Shown: positions 8,739 through 16,070, counted from the first letter of the stretch. The stretch: DNA of 56,132 nucleotides from Spirochaetia bacterium (GCA_029975555.1 JARKOY010000131.1:1-56132), one strand, 5' to 3'. Numbers and translations: made by a program. Notes: generated from the letters alone by a model not told the origin.

Positions 8739-9810
8739 TTCGAAGCGAGAGGCTGCCTCCTGCTTGTGGGAAGGCATCGCCTCGCCCTTTGAGCCCATGC
8801 GGGCAGACAAATACCTCTCCGAAATCCTCAAGGTAATGAGCCGTTCCCAGCTCAAGGCGCGCGGCGCCCGCCTTTTCTGCAACGGCAAGGACGTGAAGCT
8901 TTCCCACAGGCTCAGAGGTGGCGAACTCCTCCGCCTCGAGTGGACCGAAGCCCCTTCAGAAGAGATTGTCCCGGAACCGCTGCCGCTCAATGTCCTCTAC
9001 CATGACGGAGATGTCTTTGTCATCGACAAACCTCAGGGTATGGTGACCCACCCCGGGGCCGGCAATTGGCGCGGGACCCTGGCGAACGGCGTGCTCTGGC
9101 TCGAACGCGGCGGTGGCGCCGATTCTGGGTGTGCCGACGCAGCGGAATGCCCTGAATTTGCGCCTCCTCCCCGCGCAGGGATCGTCCACCGTCTAGATAA
9201 GGACACCTCCGGCGTCATCATCGTCGCCCGCACCGCCTTTGCCCACGAATTTCTCTGTCGCCAGTTCCGGGAGCGGCAGGCTCGCAAGGAATACTACGCC
9301 ATAGTGATGGGCGTGCCGCCCGCCACCAAGGGGCGCATCGACACCTGGCTCGCCCGAAGCCCCCGGGACCGCAAAAAATTTGCGGTGAGCCAGCCCGGCC
9401 GAGGCAAGCACGCCCTCACGCTGTATGCCGTGCGCGCCGTATGGAGCCTTTGCGCCCCGACTGCGGAGGCGGGCCCCCGCGAAGGCTCCCGCGGCATAAC
9501 CACGGCCACACATCATAGTTTCAGTCGTCGGCCTCGGACCTATTCTCTCCTCGCCCTCTACCCAAAGACCGGGCGCACCCACCAGCTCCGCGTCCACTGC
9601 GCCCACATAGGCTGTCCCATCCTCGGCGACCCCATCTACGCGAAGAAGGACCCCATCTTCCCCGATGCGACCCTCATGCTGCACGCCCGTCGCCTCAAAA
9701 TCAGCCTGCCTTCGCGTTCCGCCCCCTCGATCTTCAAAGCTTCTCTTCCTGAGCGCTTCAAAGATATTATCGCCTTTCTGAGCGCCAGAGGAGAGGCGCC
9801 CAAGGGATAA
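8725..9810 (+). CDS. RluA/RluD-family 23S rRNA pseudouridine synthase
   Basis: It is a pseudouridine synthase of the large RluA family, probably acting on large-subunit rRNA. An S4 RNA-binding domain occupies about residues 25-70 (RADKYLSEILKVMSRSQLKA). The catalytic motif is HRLDKDTSG, and the C-terminal signature is YPKTGRTHQLRVHC with GDPIY. Compared with RluD there are two extra loops, one Cys/Pro/Ala-rich before the catalytic motif and one of about 25 residues before the YPKTG motif. The start at 8725 has GGATGG just upstream and overlaps truA by 14 bp; longer forward readings from 8368 are shadow sequence. It ends the dxs operon; a hairpin follows at once. The exact rRNA position cannot be told. 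Confidence 0.9.
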   Translation: MSANNSKREAASCLWEGIASPFEPMRADKYLSEILKVMSRSQLKARGARLFCNGKDVKLSHRLRGGELLRLEWTEAPSEEIVPEPLPLNVLYHDGDVFVIDKPQGMVTHPGAGNWRGTLANGVLWLERGGGADSGCADAAECPEFAPPPRAGIVHRLDKDTSGVIIVARTAFAHEFLCRQFRERQARKEYYAIVMGVPPATKGRIDTWLARSPRDRKKFAVSQPGRGKHALTLYAVRAVWSLCAPTAEAGPREGSRGITTATHHSFSRRPRTYSLLALYPKTGRTHQLRVHCAHIGCPILGDPIYAKKDPIFPDATLMLHARRLKISLPSRSAPSIFKASLPERFKDIIAFLSARGEAPKG

Positions 9811-9816
9811 AAAAAA

Positions 9817-9842
9817 CCGACACAGGGCGAACCCTGTGTCGG
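9817..9842 (-). terminator. Convergent intrinsic terminator
   Basis: An 11-bp perfect stem (CCGACACAGGG / CCCTGTGTCGG) with a CGAA loop lies between the rlu gene and the convergent RRM gene. On the minus strand it is followed by a run of U (the A-tract at about 9809-9816), so it is a textbook terminator for the RRM gene. Forward transcripts meet the same stem but have only a short UCGUU tail, so the dxs operon probably also ends here, less sharply. Confidence 0.85.
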
Positions 9843-9913
9843 TCGTTCAGCCATCTTCTGGCCTTGTGGAAAAGCGTGCGCCGGCGGCGAGGCGCACAGG
9901 CTTTGTGCCCTGT

Positions 9914-10210
9914 TTAGTACTTGCGGCCTCTGTATCCGCCGTTGTCTTCTCTTTCGTAGCGGGGCTTCTCCTGCGCTTCGTTCACGCGGAGCTGTCGACC
10001 CATGAATTCCTGACCATTGAGCGCGGCGATGGCGGCATCGGCAGCCTCGGCGTTCTCCATTTCGACAAAGCCGAATCCCTTCGCCTTGCCGGTGAATCTG
10101 TCGACGATGATGTTCACGGAAGAAACATCGCCGTACTGAGCAAAGAGATCCTGGAGCTGGCGCTCGGACGTGTTGTAATTCATGTTACCGACATAAATTT
10201 TCTTGGACAT
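9914..10210 (-). CDS. RNA-recognition-motif (RRM) protein
   Basis: A 98-residue single-RRM protein that should bind single-stranded RNA. RNP2 is IYVGNM near residue 5 and RNP1 is KGFGFVEM near residue 43, both with the aromatic residues that stack on bases. A basic Gly/Tyr/Arg-rich tail (GGYRGRKY) ends the protein. Similar small bacterial RRM proteins are common in spirochaetes and cyanobacteria and are often cold-induced. The 5' region is unusually long: a good minus-strand promoter lies about 340 bp upstream with a terminator-like hairpin in between, so expression may be attenuated. It ends at the terminator 9817-9842. Confidence 0.93.
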   Translation of the reverse strand: MSKKIYVGNMNYNTSERQLQDLFAQYGDVSSVNIIVDRFTGKAKGFGFVEMENAEAADAAIAALNGQEFMGRQLRVNEAQEKPRYEREDNGGYRGRKY

Positions 10211-10384
10211 TTCGGAAAAACCTCAAATCTTGGCCTCGTCCTCTCGACGTCGGCCGGTTTGATCCGCCTAGGGCGAATCGGAAGCGACAACGTGGAAGTA
10301 CAATACCGCGCCGACAGTCTTCAGAGGAGAAATTAGAGAACTGTTCTGATTATTGTTGGTCTTTCCGAATGAAACACGAAGAGG

Positions 10385-10517
10385 AAAAAAACCGGCGCGT
10401 GCGTCAGCCGCCGTCAGCAGGCCGGTGCTACGAAAGAAAAAACAATGCATGAAACAGCCAATTCCAACCTGAAAACATGGGGAAGGCAATTGTCCTTCCG
10501 CAGTTTTCGCTTATCTT
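10385..10517 (-). ncRNA. Candidate small RNA or attenuated leader of the RRM gene
   Basis: This is a predicted minus-strand transcript of about 130 nt. It would start near 10517 from the promoter at 10525-10553. A first hairpin is formed by GGAAGG/CCTTCC (10481-10499). The transcript ends at a GC-rich stem, ACCGGC/GCCGGT (10391-10396 with 10421-10426), followed on the minus strand by seven U (10385-10391). No convincing protein is encoded. Because the RRM start lies 175 bases further on in the same direction, it may be a free sRNA or a leader with premature termination. No known RNA family was recognised. The inference rests only on promoter-plus-terminator layout. Confidence 0.45.
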
Positions 10518-10524
10518 GTTTAAG

Positions 10525-10553
10525 TATATACACCTTTTACGGAGGATCGTCAA
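10525..10553 (-). promoter_or_regulatory. Minus-strand sigma70-type promoter
   Basis: Read on the minus strand there is TTGACG (10553-10548), a 17-bp spacer and TATATA (10530-10525). It points toward the candidate small RNA and the RRM gene, and is divergent from the rny promoter about 50 bp away. Confidence 0.5.
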
Positions 10554-10598
10554 GTGTATCGCCAGAAAAAGTCATTATTTATAAAAATGTAGACAAAC

Positions 10599-10626
10599 TT
10601 GACAAAGACCTCGCCATCGTTATAAT
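10599..10626 (+). promoter_or_regulatory. Consensus sigma70 promoter of rny
   Basis: TTGACA (10599-10604) and TATAAT (10621-10626) are both exact consensus hexamers with a 16-bp spacer. Transcription should start near 10633, about 30 bases before the rny ATG. A strong GGGGAGGAG ribosome site lies at 10651-10659. Confidence 0.85.
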
Positions 10627-10661
10627 CAGAATGACGGCATTATATACAAAGGGGAGGAGTT

Positions 10662-12194
10662 ATGACACCTGTCGTGTGGTACATCGTCCTTCCTCTCGCC
10701 GGTCTTTGTCTGGGATGGATGATCCGCTGGCTATATGCCAGATTTCAACTCTCTTCCGCGGAACGGGAAGCAGAGCGTGTTTTGCAGGACGCAATAAAAG
10801 AGGCGGAGGCCAAAAAGAAAGAGCTCCTGGTAGAAGCAAAAGATCAGATCATTCGAGAACGAAACCAGCAAGAGAGGGAAATTCGTGACCGGAGAATCGA
10901 GCTGCAGAAGTATGAGCGGCGCGTTCTCCTCAAGGAAGAGAACCTCGATGCGAAGCTCGCATCCATAGAGCGCATCGAGGCGAATCTTAAAAACAGAGAA
11001 AATGCGATCGCCGAAAAGGAAGCGTATCTCGCAGGTCAGGAAGAGCGCTACGCTGCGGAGCTCGAACGCGTCTCGGGCTTCACTGCCGAAGAGGCCAAAA
11101 AGCTCATCATGCAAAACATGGAGCAGGAGGCCCGCCGCGACGCGCAGGTTCTGCTCAACAAAATTGAACAAGAAGCCCAGCTTACGGCGGAGAAGAAGGC
11201 CAAAGACATCGTCATCACGACGATCCAGCGCATCGCGACCGAGTCCACTGCGGAATCCACGGTGTCCTCGGTCAGTCTGCCTTCGGACGAGATGAAGGGG
11301 CGCATCATCGGGCGAGAGGGGCGCAACATCCGCACCCTCGAAACGCTCACCGGCGTCGACATCATCATCGACGACACGCCGGAAGCGGTCGTCATCTCCT
11401 GCTTCGACCCGATCCAGCGCGAGATCGCCAAGATTTCGCTCGAGCGACTCATCGCCGACGGCCGCATCCATCCGGCGCGCATCGAGGAGATGGTGCAGAA
11501 GGTCACGCGCGAGATCAACCAAAAGCTCTACGACGAAGGCGAGAAGGTGGTATTCGACCTCGGGCTGCACAACATGGCGCCCGAGCTCATCCGGGCAGTG
11601 GGGCGGCTCTACTACCGTACGAGCTACGGACAGAACGTCCTCATGCACTCGAAGGAAGTGGCGGTCATCGCGGGGCTCCTCGCCGCCGAGCTCGGCCTCA
11701 ACCGCGAGATTGCAAAGCGCGGTGCGCTTCTGCACGACATCGGCAAGGGCATCGTCACCGACAGCGACAAGAACCATGCCGAAATCGGCACCGAGATCGC
11801 CAAGAAGTTCGGAGAGGATGCCAGGGTCATCAACGCCATCGCCTCGCACCACAACGATGTCGAGCCCAATTGCCCAGAGAGCGTCATCGTGCAGATCGCC
11901 GATGCGATTTCCGCAGCGCGCCCCGGCGCCCGCCGCGAGACCTTGGACAACTACATCAAGCGGCTCGAGGACCTCGAGGCCGTGGCCGAGAGCTTCTCCG
12001 GCGTCGAGAAGGCCTTCGCCATCCAGGCCGGCCGGGAGCTCCGGATCATTGTCAACAACGAACAGGTCTCCGACGAGCAGGCCAAGGAACTGTGCAAGAA
12101 CATCGCGAAGAAGATCGAATCCGACCTGCGCTATCCCGGCAGGATCAAGGTGACCATCATCAGAGAGACGCGCATAGTGGAATACGCCCGATGA
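10662..12194 (+). CDS. rny: Ribonuclease Y
   Basis: This membrane-anchored endoribonuclease starts bulk mRNA decay where RNase E is absent. An N-terminal helix (about residues 3-24, VVWYIVLPLAGLCLGWMI) anchors it. A long charged coiled coil follows (about residues 30-190, rich in E, K and R). The KH RNA-binding domain has GRIIGREGRNIRTLE, and the HD hydrolase domain has the metal pair H358-D359 in LLHDIGKG. At 510 aa the protein is full length. It has its own consensus promoter, and its stop overlaps the start of ymdB as ATGA. Confidence 0.97.
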   Translation: MTPVVWYIVLPLAGLCLGWMIRWLYARFQLSSAEREAERVLQDAIKEAEAKKKELLVEAKDQIIRERNQQEREIRDRRIELQKYERRVLLKEENLDAKLASIERIEANLKNRENAIAEKEAYLAGQEERYAAELERVSGFTAEEAKKLIMQNMEQEARRDAQVLLNKIEQEAQLTAEKKAKDIVITTIQRIATESTAESTVSSVSLPSDEMKGRIIGREGRNIRTLETLTGVDIIIDDTPEAVVISCFDPIQREIAKISLERLIADGRIHPARIEEMVQKVTREINQKLYDEGEKVVFDLGLHNMAPELIRAVGRLYYRTSYGQNVLMHSKEVAVIAGLLAAELGLNREIAKRGALLHDIGKGIVTDSDKNHAEIGTEIAKKFGEDARVINAIASHHNDVEPNCPESVIVQIADAISAARPGARRETLDNYIKRLEDLEAVAESFSGVEKAFAIQAGRELRIIVNNEQVSDEQAKELCKNIAKKIESDLRYPGRIKVTIIRETRIVEYAR

Positions 12195-13036
12195 GTTTCG
12201 AAACCGCCAATGTCCTCATGATCGGCGATGTCGTGGGAACGCCCGGCCTCCGGGCGCTCTTCACGTTTCTGGCGTCGCTCATAAAAAAGCTCGAGGCGGA
12301 TCTCGTCGTCGCCAACGGCGAAAATGCGCTCAAAGGCTTCGGCATCGGGGCGGACGAAGTCGCGGCGATGCGCTCCTACGGCGTCGATGTCATCACGAGC
12401 GGCAACCATGTGTGGGAGCACAAAGATGCCTACGCGCTTCTTGAGGCCGAGCAGGCGCTCCTGCGCCCGGCGAATTACCCGAAGGGCCTGCCCGGCCGAG
12501 GTGTCGTCCACATCGAAGGACGGAGTGCGCCCGGACAGCCTGCCCCCACCCGTGCATCCGGCGCAGGCGGCCGTTTCGAGTGGCTGGTCATCAACCTCCA
12601 GGGTCGCCGCGATCTCTACGACATCGATTGCCCCTTCACCAAGGCCGACCAGATTCTTTTATCCGCAGCGCACGAGCACCCCAACGCCCTCGTCGTCGTG
12701 GATTTTCACGCCGAATCCAATGAGGAAAAAGAGGCCCTCGCCTGGCACTTGGACGGCCGGGCCTCTGTCGTCGCGGGCACCCACACCCACGTGCCGACCG
12801 CCGACGAGCGCATCCTTCCCAAGGGGACAGGCTTCCTCACCGACCTCGGCATGACCGGCCCCATCGATTCCGTAATCGGCATGAACGGTGACGTGTGCAT
12901 TCGCCGTTTTCTCACCCAGATACCGTATAAAATGGAGATTGCCGAGGGCAGCGCAGCCATCATGGGGGCACTTTTCCGCATCGATCCAGAGAGCCGCCGC
13001 TGCGTGGCCGTTGAGCGCATATTCGAAAGCCTGTGA
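12191..13036 (+). CDS. ymdB: YmdB-family metallophosphoesterase
   Basis: It belongs to the TIGR00282 calcineurin-like phosphodiesterases; the Bacillus member hydrolyses 2',3'-cyclic nucleotides and affects biofilm and motility decisions. The metal ligands sit in MIGDVVG, ANGENALKGFG, SGNHVWEHKD, DFHAESNEEK and GTHTHVPTAD, all intact. The N-terminus MSFETANVLMIGD starts at 12191, overlapping the rny stop, so translation is coupled. At 281 aa it is slightly longer than the Bacillus protein because of a short Pro/Ala-rich insertion near residue 115. An RNA-decay enzyme coupled to a cyclic-nucleotide phosphodiesterase suggests cleanup of RNA degradation products; that link is inference. Confidence 0.92.
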   Translation: MSFETANVLMIGDVVGTPGLRALFTFLASLIKKLEADLVVANGENALKGFGIGADEVAAMRSYGVDVITSGNHVWEHKDAYALLEAEQALLRPANYPKGLPGRGVVHIEGRSAPGQPAPTRASGAGGRFEWLVINLQGRRDLYDIDCPFTKADQILLSAAHEHPNALVVVDFHAESNEEKEALAWHLDGRASVVAGTHTHVPTADERILPKGTGFLTDLGMTGPIDSVIGMNGDVCIRRFLTQIPYKMEIAEGSAAIMGALFRIDPESRRCVAVERIFESL

Positions 13037-13047
13037 GGATTGGGCGG

Positions 13048-13764
13048 CTATCGTGCCACGGCGATGAGATACAGACTGCGATCCTCCTGGAAGTCCGCCC
13101 TGTTCCAGTCTGCAAAGAAATCGATCCGGTCAAAACCGGCGGCAGCAAGCGCATTCCGAAGCACAGCCGGCGGCAGGGGATACAGCTCCGTGCGGTCGGT
13201 CATTACTGTCCCGTCCAACGAAAGGTCTGTGACAAAAATGAGTGAGTCCATCCCGGCGCCAGCCTCATACCTGCGTGAGAACACGATATCCCCCGAAACA
13301 ATGTCGGGGAATACAAAACCAGCCCCGACTGCAGGGTTGGCGTAATTCAGCATCTGAACGACAAAAGGGCAGCCCGGAGCGGTAAGACGGCGGATGGCGG
13401 AGAAAAAGGGGGCAATTGTCTCCGGCCGGAGGTGGGGCAGGGTGTTTCCGAGGCAGAGAACCGCGCCGCAGCGTGCGCCTTCGCCAAAGTACCGGCCAGC
13501 TAGTGCCTCCGCGTCGAGCATGGAACCCTCGATGACTCTCACACCTTCCCGGGCCTTTGCCACCATCGCACGATTCAATTCGATACCGAGGACTTCCCAG
13601 CCGCGCTCTTTGAATCCTGCGAGGTGTCCGCCCGTGGCCGCACCTAAGTCCAGCAGACGCCGTGGCGCATTTTCTGGAATCAGCGCCTCGATCGCCGGGA
13701 ATGTGGAAGGGTTTGTGGGGAAAAGACGGTCATACACCGCGCTCAATCTATCATAGAGAGCCAT
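13048..13764 (-). CDS. Class I SAM-dependent methyltransferase
   Basis: A 238-residue soluble methyltransferase of unknown substrate. Motif I is LLDLGAATGGHL, the acidic ribose-binding residue is in VLGIELN, and a motif IV-like stretch is GAVLCLGNTLPHL. The N-terminal YDRLSAVYDRLFP pattern is typical of small-molecule and ubiquinone/tRNA-type methyltransferases with a lid helix. The ATG at 13764 has AGGGG eight bases upstream; an ATG six bases earlier at 13770 sits too close to it. It converges on ymdB with 11 bp between the stops and diverges from the tRNA-Leu gene. Confidence 0.85.
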   Translation of the reverse strand: MALYDRLSAVYDRLFPTNPSTFPAIEALIPENAPRRLLDLGAATGGHLAGFKERGWEVLGIELNRAMVAKAREGVRVIEGSMLDAEALAGRYFGEGARCGAVLCLGNTLPHLRPETIAPFFSAIRRLTAPGCPFVVQMLNYANPAVGAGFVFPDIVSGDIVFSRRYEAGAGMDSLIFVTDLSLDGTVMTDRTELYPLPPAVLRNALAAAGFDRIDFFADWNRADFQEDRSLYLIAVAR

Positions 13765-13914
13765 TGTCATCGCCCCTTATGTCTAAGAGTATGGCACAAA
13801 ACCGGCCTTCTTGGTAGGTAGACACACCCCAGCACACGGCCTCTGCGCTTCCGGATGAATCCCATCGAAGGAACAGACCGCTCACCTCGACCGCGCCCAA
13901 ACAACACACTCTGC

Positions 13915-13944
13915 TTGACAGAAAATGCGGGAATACGGTATAAA
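13915..13944 (+). promoter_or_regulatory. Promoter of tRNA-Leu
   Basis: TTGACA (13915-13920), an 18-bp spacer and TATAAA (13939-13944) end 13 bases before the mature tRNA. The strong -35 and short leader are typical of a stable-RNA promoter. Confidence 0.75.
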
Positions 13945-13957
13945 TTAGCCATAACGT

Positions 13958-14039
13958 GCGGCGATGGTGGAATTGGTAGACACGCTAGCTTGAGGTGCTA
14001 GTGCCGAGAGGCATGGAAGTTCAAGTCTTCTTCGCCGCA
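13958..14039 (+). tRNA. tRNA-Leu (anticodon GAG)
   Basis: The acceptor stem GCGGCGA pairs perfectly with TCGCCGC, and A is the discriminator. The anticodon stem CTAGC/GCTAG encloses the loop TTGAGGT, so the anticodon is GAG, reading CUC and CUU. The long variable arm (about GTGCCGAGAGGCAT) is the class II hallmark of tRNA-Leu. The T arm carries GTTCAAGTC. The terminal CCA is not encoded. It stands alone and is transcribed toward a structured element starting directly after it. Confidence 0.96.
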
Positions 14040-14047
14040 AAGTATTG

Positions 14048-14175
14048 TATAATTGCATAGAAGAAAATTAGTAAGAAGACCGGGAAACCGGATTCCGAAA
14101 GCTGTTCTCTTCCTTTTACCTTGAATCGGGGAAGAATGGGCAAAGGTGGTTCGGAAGCCGGTTTTTCTGTTTTTA
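14048..14175 (+). ncRNA. Structured RNA element ending in an intrinsic terminator
   Basis: After tRNA-Leu there is an isolated TATAAT (14048-14053) and then a folded segment. The two arms 14087-14099 and 14150-14162 pair at 12 of 13 positions and are followed by TTTTTCTGTTTTT, so they make a terminator closing a loop of about 50 nt. The first arm can instead fold locally as CCGG-GAAA-CCGG (14080-14091), which would break the terminator stem. A further six-pair helix (14108-14113 with 14130-14135) lies inside. It may be a small RNA of about 110 nt, the 3' tail of the tRNA transcript, or a leader controlling the transpeptidase gene at 14255. I could not match it to a known riboswitch. Confidence 0.5.
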
Positions 14176-14254
14176 TCTCACCTTTGTAAACACCTCCCCC
14201 AATTTTGAATCACAAAGCCTCAAAGGGTGCGTCATTGTGGTGGAGGTGAACAGC

Positions 14255-14977
14255 ATGAAAAAACTACTCGCGACCTTCGTGGCACTGGCCTTTGGTGCTG
14301 TCGCGACGATGGCCCAGGAGCAGGTGGCCGCCGCTGGCGCCATAGCGCAGGCTGGGGCGCTCGACCCGGGGAGCACGCTGCAGAGTGACACTGTTTTTGC
14401 AGAGGCGGTCTTTGCCGAGGTGGCGGGCATTCCCCTCGGGGAGGCTGAGGCCGCCCTGGTGAAAGGAGGCGACCTCGTGCTGGCCGTCCACCGCGACAGC
14501 CAGACCATGACCGTCTACAGCGGCACGCCCGCCGCTATCGTCAATGGTCTTGCGGAGGTCTACACTGTCCCCGTCACTACGCGCGTGGTAAAGGCCAGCT
14601 CGTCGCAGCATAGAGATGATATGACACGAGATGGGTATGTGGAATACAGAGGTGTTGTCTATAGGCCCACCCAGTTGCCGGAAGGGACATACCGGTTAGA
14701 CTATATTCAGCGCGATGTCGCCGGCTACGGCCCGGGCATTCACATCGATGCCTTCGTTGATACAATCATACTCACAGAAGATGGTAACATTAAAACCATG
14801 CCAATGAATGATTACTTTGTGCATGGCACCGACATCGACAACACCTGGGGCTGCGTGGGAGTGAAGAGCGGCGCCATAGGCAGGGTCATGCGTACGTATA
14901 CCCGCTCGTATGGGCCAAGGATCTTGACGATCGATGCGTATTCAGCGCGGAGAGGCCCGTCCAAGAGGGACGATTAA
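14255..14977 (+). CDS. Secreted L,D-transpeptidase-like (YkuD-fold) protein
   Basis: It probably acts on peptidoglycan peptides in the periplasm. A signal peptide spans residues 1-20 (cleavage near ATMA-QE). The domain begins LVLAVHRDSQTMTVYSG, has LPEGTYRL in the position of the usual TPxGxY motif, and ends with FVHGTDIDNTWGCVGV, giving a His190-Cys200 catalytic pair. Classic YkuD enzymes have HG followed by SHGC(I/V)R with wider spacing; here the His just before Gly-Cys is Trp and the Arg after it is Gly. The ten-residue spacing resembles the compact DUF2778/Tlde1 branch. GGAGGTGA precedes the ATG at 14255. Fold assignment is likely; activity (transpeptidase or carboxypeptidase) is open. 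Confidence 0.7.
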   Translation: MKKLLATFVALAFGAVATMAQEQVAAAGAIAQAGALDPGSTLQSDTVFAEAVFAEVAGIPLGEAEAALVKGGDLVLAVHRDSQTMTVYSGTPAAIVNGLAEVYTVPVTTRVVKASSSQHRDDMTRDGYVEYRGVVYRPTQLPEGTYRLDYIQRDVAGYGPGIHIDAFVDTIILTEDGNIKTMPMNDYFVHGTDIDNTWGCVGVKSGAIGRVMRTYTRSYGPRILTIDAYSARRGPSKRDD

Positions 14978-14992
14978 GAGAAAGCAAAAAAG

Positions 14993-15015
14993 CCGGCTGC
15001 CTGCGTGGCGGCCGG
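14993..15015 (+). promoter_or_regulatory. Hairpin abutting the ribosome site of the next gene
   Basis: CCGGCTGCC (14993-15001) pairs with GGCGGCCGG (15007-15015), eight Watson-Crick pairs and one wobble around a five-base loop. The Shine-Dalgarno AAGGAGG starts at the very next base. It has no U-tract on the plus strand, so it is more likely an intercistronic stability or translation element than a terminator. Confidence 0.45.
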
Positions 15016-15028
15016 AAGGAGGAACAGC

Positions 15029-15949
15029 ATGAAAAAAACGTGGTGGATCGCCTGCGTTGCACTGAGCCTGTTCGCAGGCTACGTCGCGCAGGCAAAGGCG
15101 CTCGACCTAAAAGCAACGCTTCACTTCGTCGACGAACCCCAGCTCGTGCTGCACGAGGCCTTCACCCTGTGGGTGAAATATTCCACCGAAGCCCCCGAGG
15201 GCAAACCCATCAGAGAAGAATCCTACGTCGGCTACACCGACGAGACCGGCCTCGTCCGAAAGCTCATCCATAAGGAAACCTACTTCAAAACCAACAAGAC
15301 CTTTGAGGAAGAAGTTGCCGTTCGGAAAACAAGCGACGGGTTCTATTACGAGAAGCTCGATATATTTCAAGGAGCACAAACAAGTATTGACAAGTATTAC
15401 TACCGGTTAAGGGAAAAAGGATTCACCAAAACAATATATACGACGTTTCTAAGTCAAGAGGCCATCGCCTTGAATGGGGAACAGAAAACGACGACCATGA
15501 ACATCAGCTACCTGCACGAGGATGGCTCTCTCTGGCAGTCGGACTACAAGAGGGCCAAGATAGAGAATAATCAATACTTCGAACACTATTATGTGAAAAA
15601 AGAAGACAGGTGGGACAATATCATTTATACAGATAATACAATGTTGCTCTATGATGAATATGATCAAGACACTCGCAAACCGTTGCTCAAGTACAAGTAC
15701 GTCTTCTCCTACACCAAAGACCCCACCTCTGGCGAGATCACGGGGAAGCTCGTCGATTGGCTGTGGAACATGAAGGCCTTCTTTGATGTCCCTGAGCAAT
15801 GGAAGCGCAACCCCAAGGAGATTGAGCTGCACGTCAAAACCAAGCTCCACGCACAGGACCAGAACATCAACATCCTCAATCAATGGATTATCCCCCACAG
15901 CGAGTATTTGATCCCTTTTATCTATGGATTAACGGTGGATTACAAATGA
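15029..15949 (+). CDS. Exported protein of unknown function, 306 aa
   Basis: I do not recognise the family. A signal peptide occupies about residues 1-23 (TWWIACVALSLFAGYVAQAKA). The mature part is rich in Tyr, Lys, Asp and Glu with many short beta-prone stretches, for example YYYRLREKGF, YLHEDGSLWQ and YKYVFSYT, and resembles periplasmic antiparallel beta-sheet proteins of the MORN- or LolA-like type, without a motif that proves it. An excellent AAGGAGG precedes the ATG at 15029. It follows the transpeptidase-like gene by 51 bp behind a hairpin, so the two probably share a message and may act together in the envelope. The centre of the gene is more AT-rich than its ends. Confidence 0.75.
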   Translation: MKKTWWIACVALSLFAGYVAQAKALDLKATLHFVDEPQLVLHEAFTLWVKYSTEAPEGKPIREESYVGYTDETGLVRKLIHKETYFKTNKTFEEEVAVRKTSDGFYYEKLDIFQGAQTSIDKYYYRLREKGFTKTIYTTFLSQEAIALNGEQKTTTMNISYLHEDGSLWQSDYKRAKIENNQYFEHYYVKKEDRWDNIIYTDNTMLLYDEYDQDTRKPLLKYKYVFSYTKDPTSGEITGKLVDWLWNMKAFFDVPEQWKRNPKEIELHVKTKLHAQDQNINILNQWIIPHSEYLIPFIYGLTVDYK

Positions 15950-16070
15950 TTTTTATTTGTAATATTAAGCATCTTAAGTTGCAGCTTTTAGCTCTTTTCC
16001 CTGCCGGGCTGTAACCTCGATTTTGGATGCGCGGTTTTTACTCAAGAACCTATATTCTCTGGAGGCTCCC

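Noticed and set aside
10268-10489. 73-residue minus-strand frame inside the candidate small RNA
   Set aside because: It has no ribosome site and would run through the GC-rich terminator stem; its composition is not protein-like.
10731-11852. 373-residue minus-strand frame over rny
   Set aside because: It is antisense to the RNase Y coiled coil, KH and HD domains; its repetitive acidic/hydrophobic composition mirrors the coiled coil.
14040-14175. SRP 4.5S RNA, 6S RNA or a known riboswitch
   Set aside because: The SRP apical GGAAG/AGCAGCC core, the 6S long bubble helix and the ydaO, TPP, cobalamin and GEMM consensus elements were not found.
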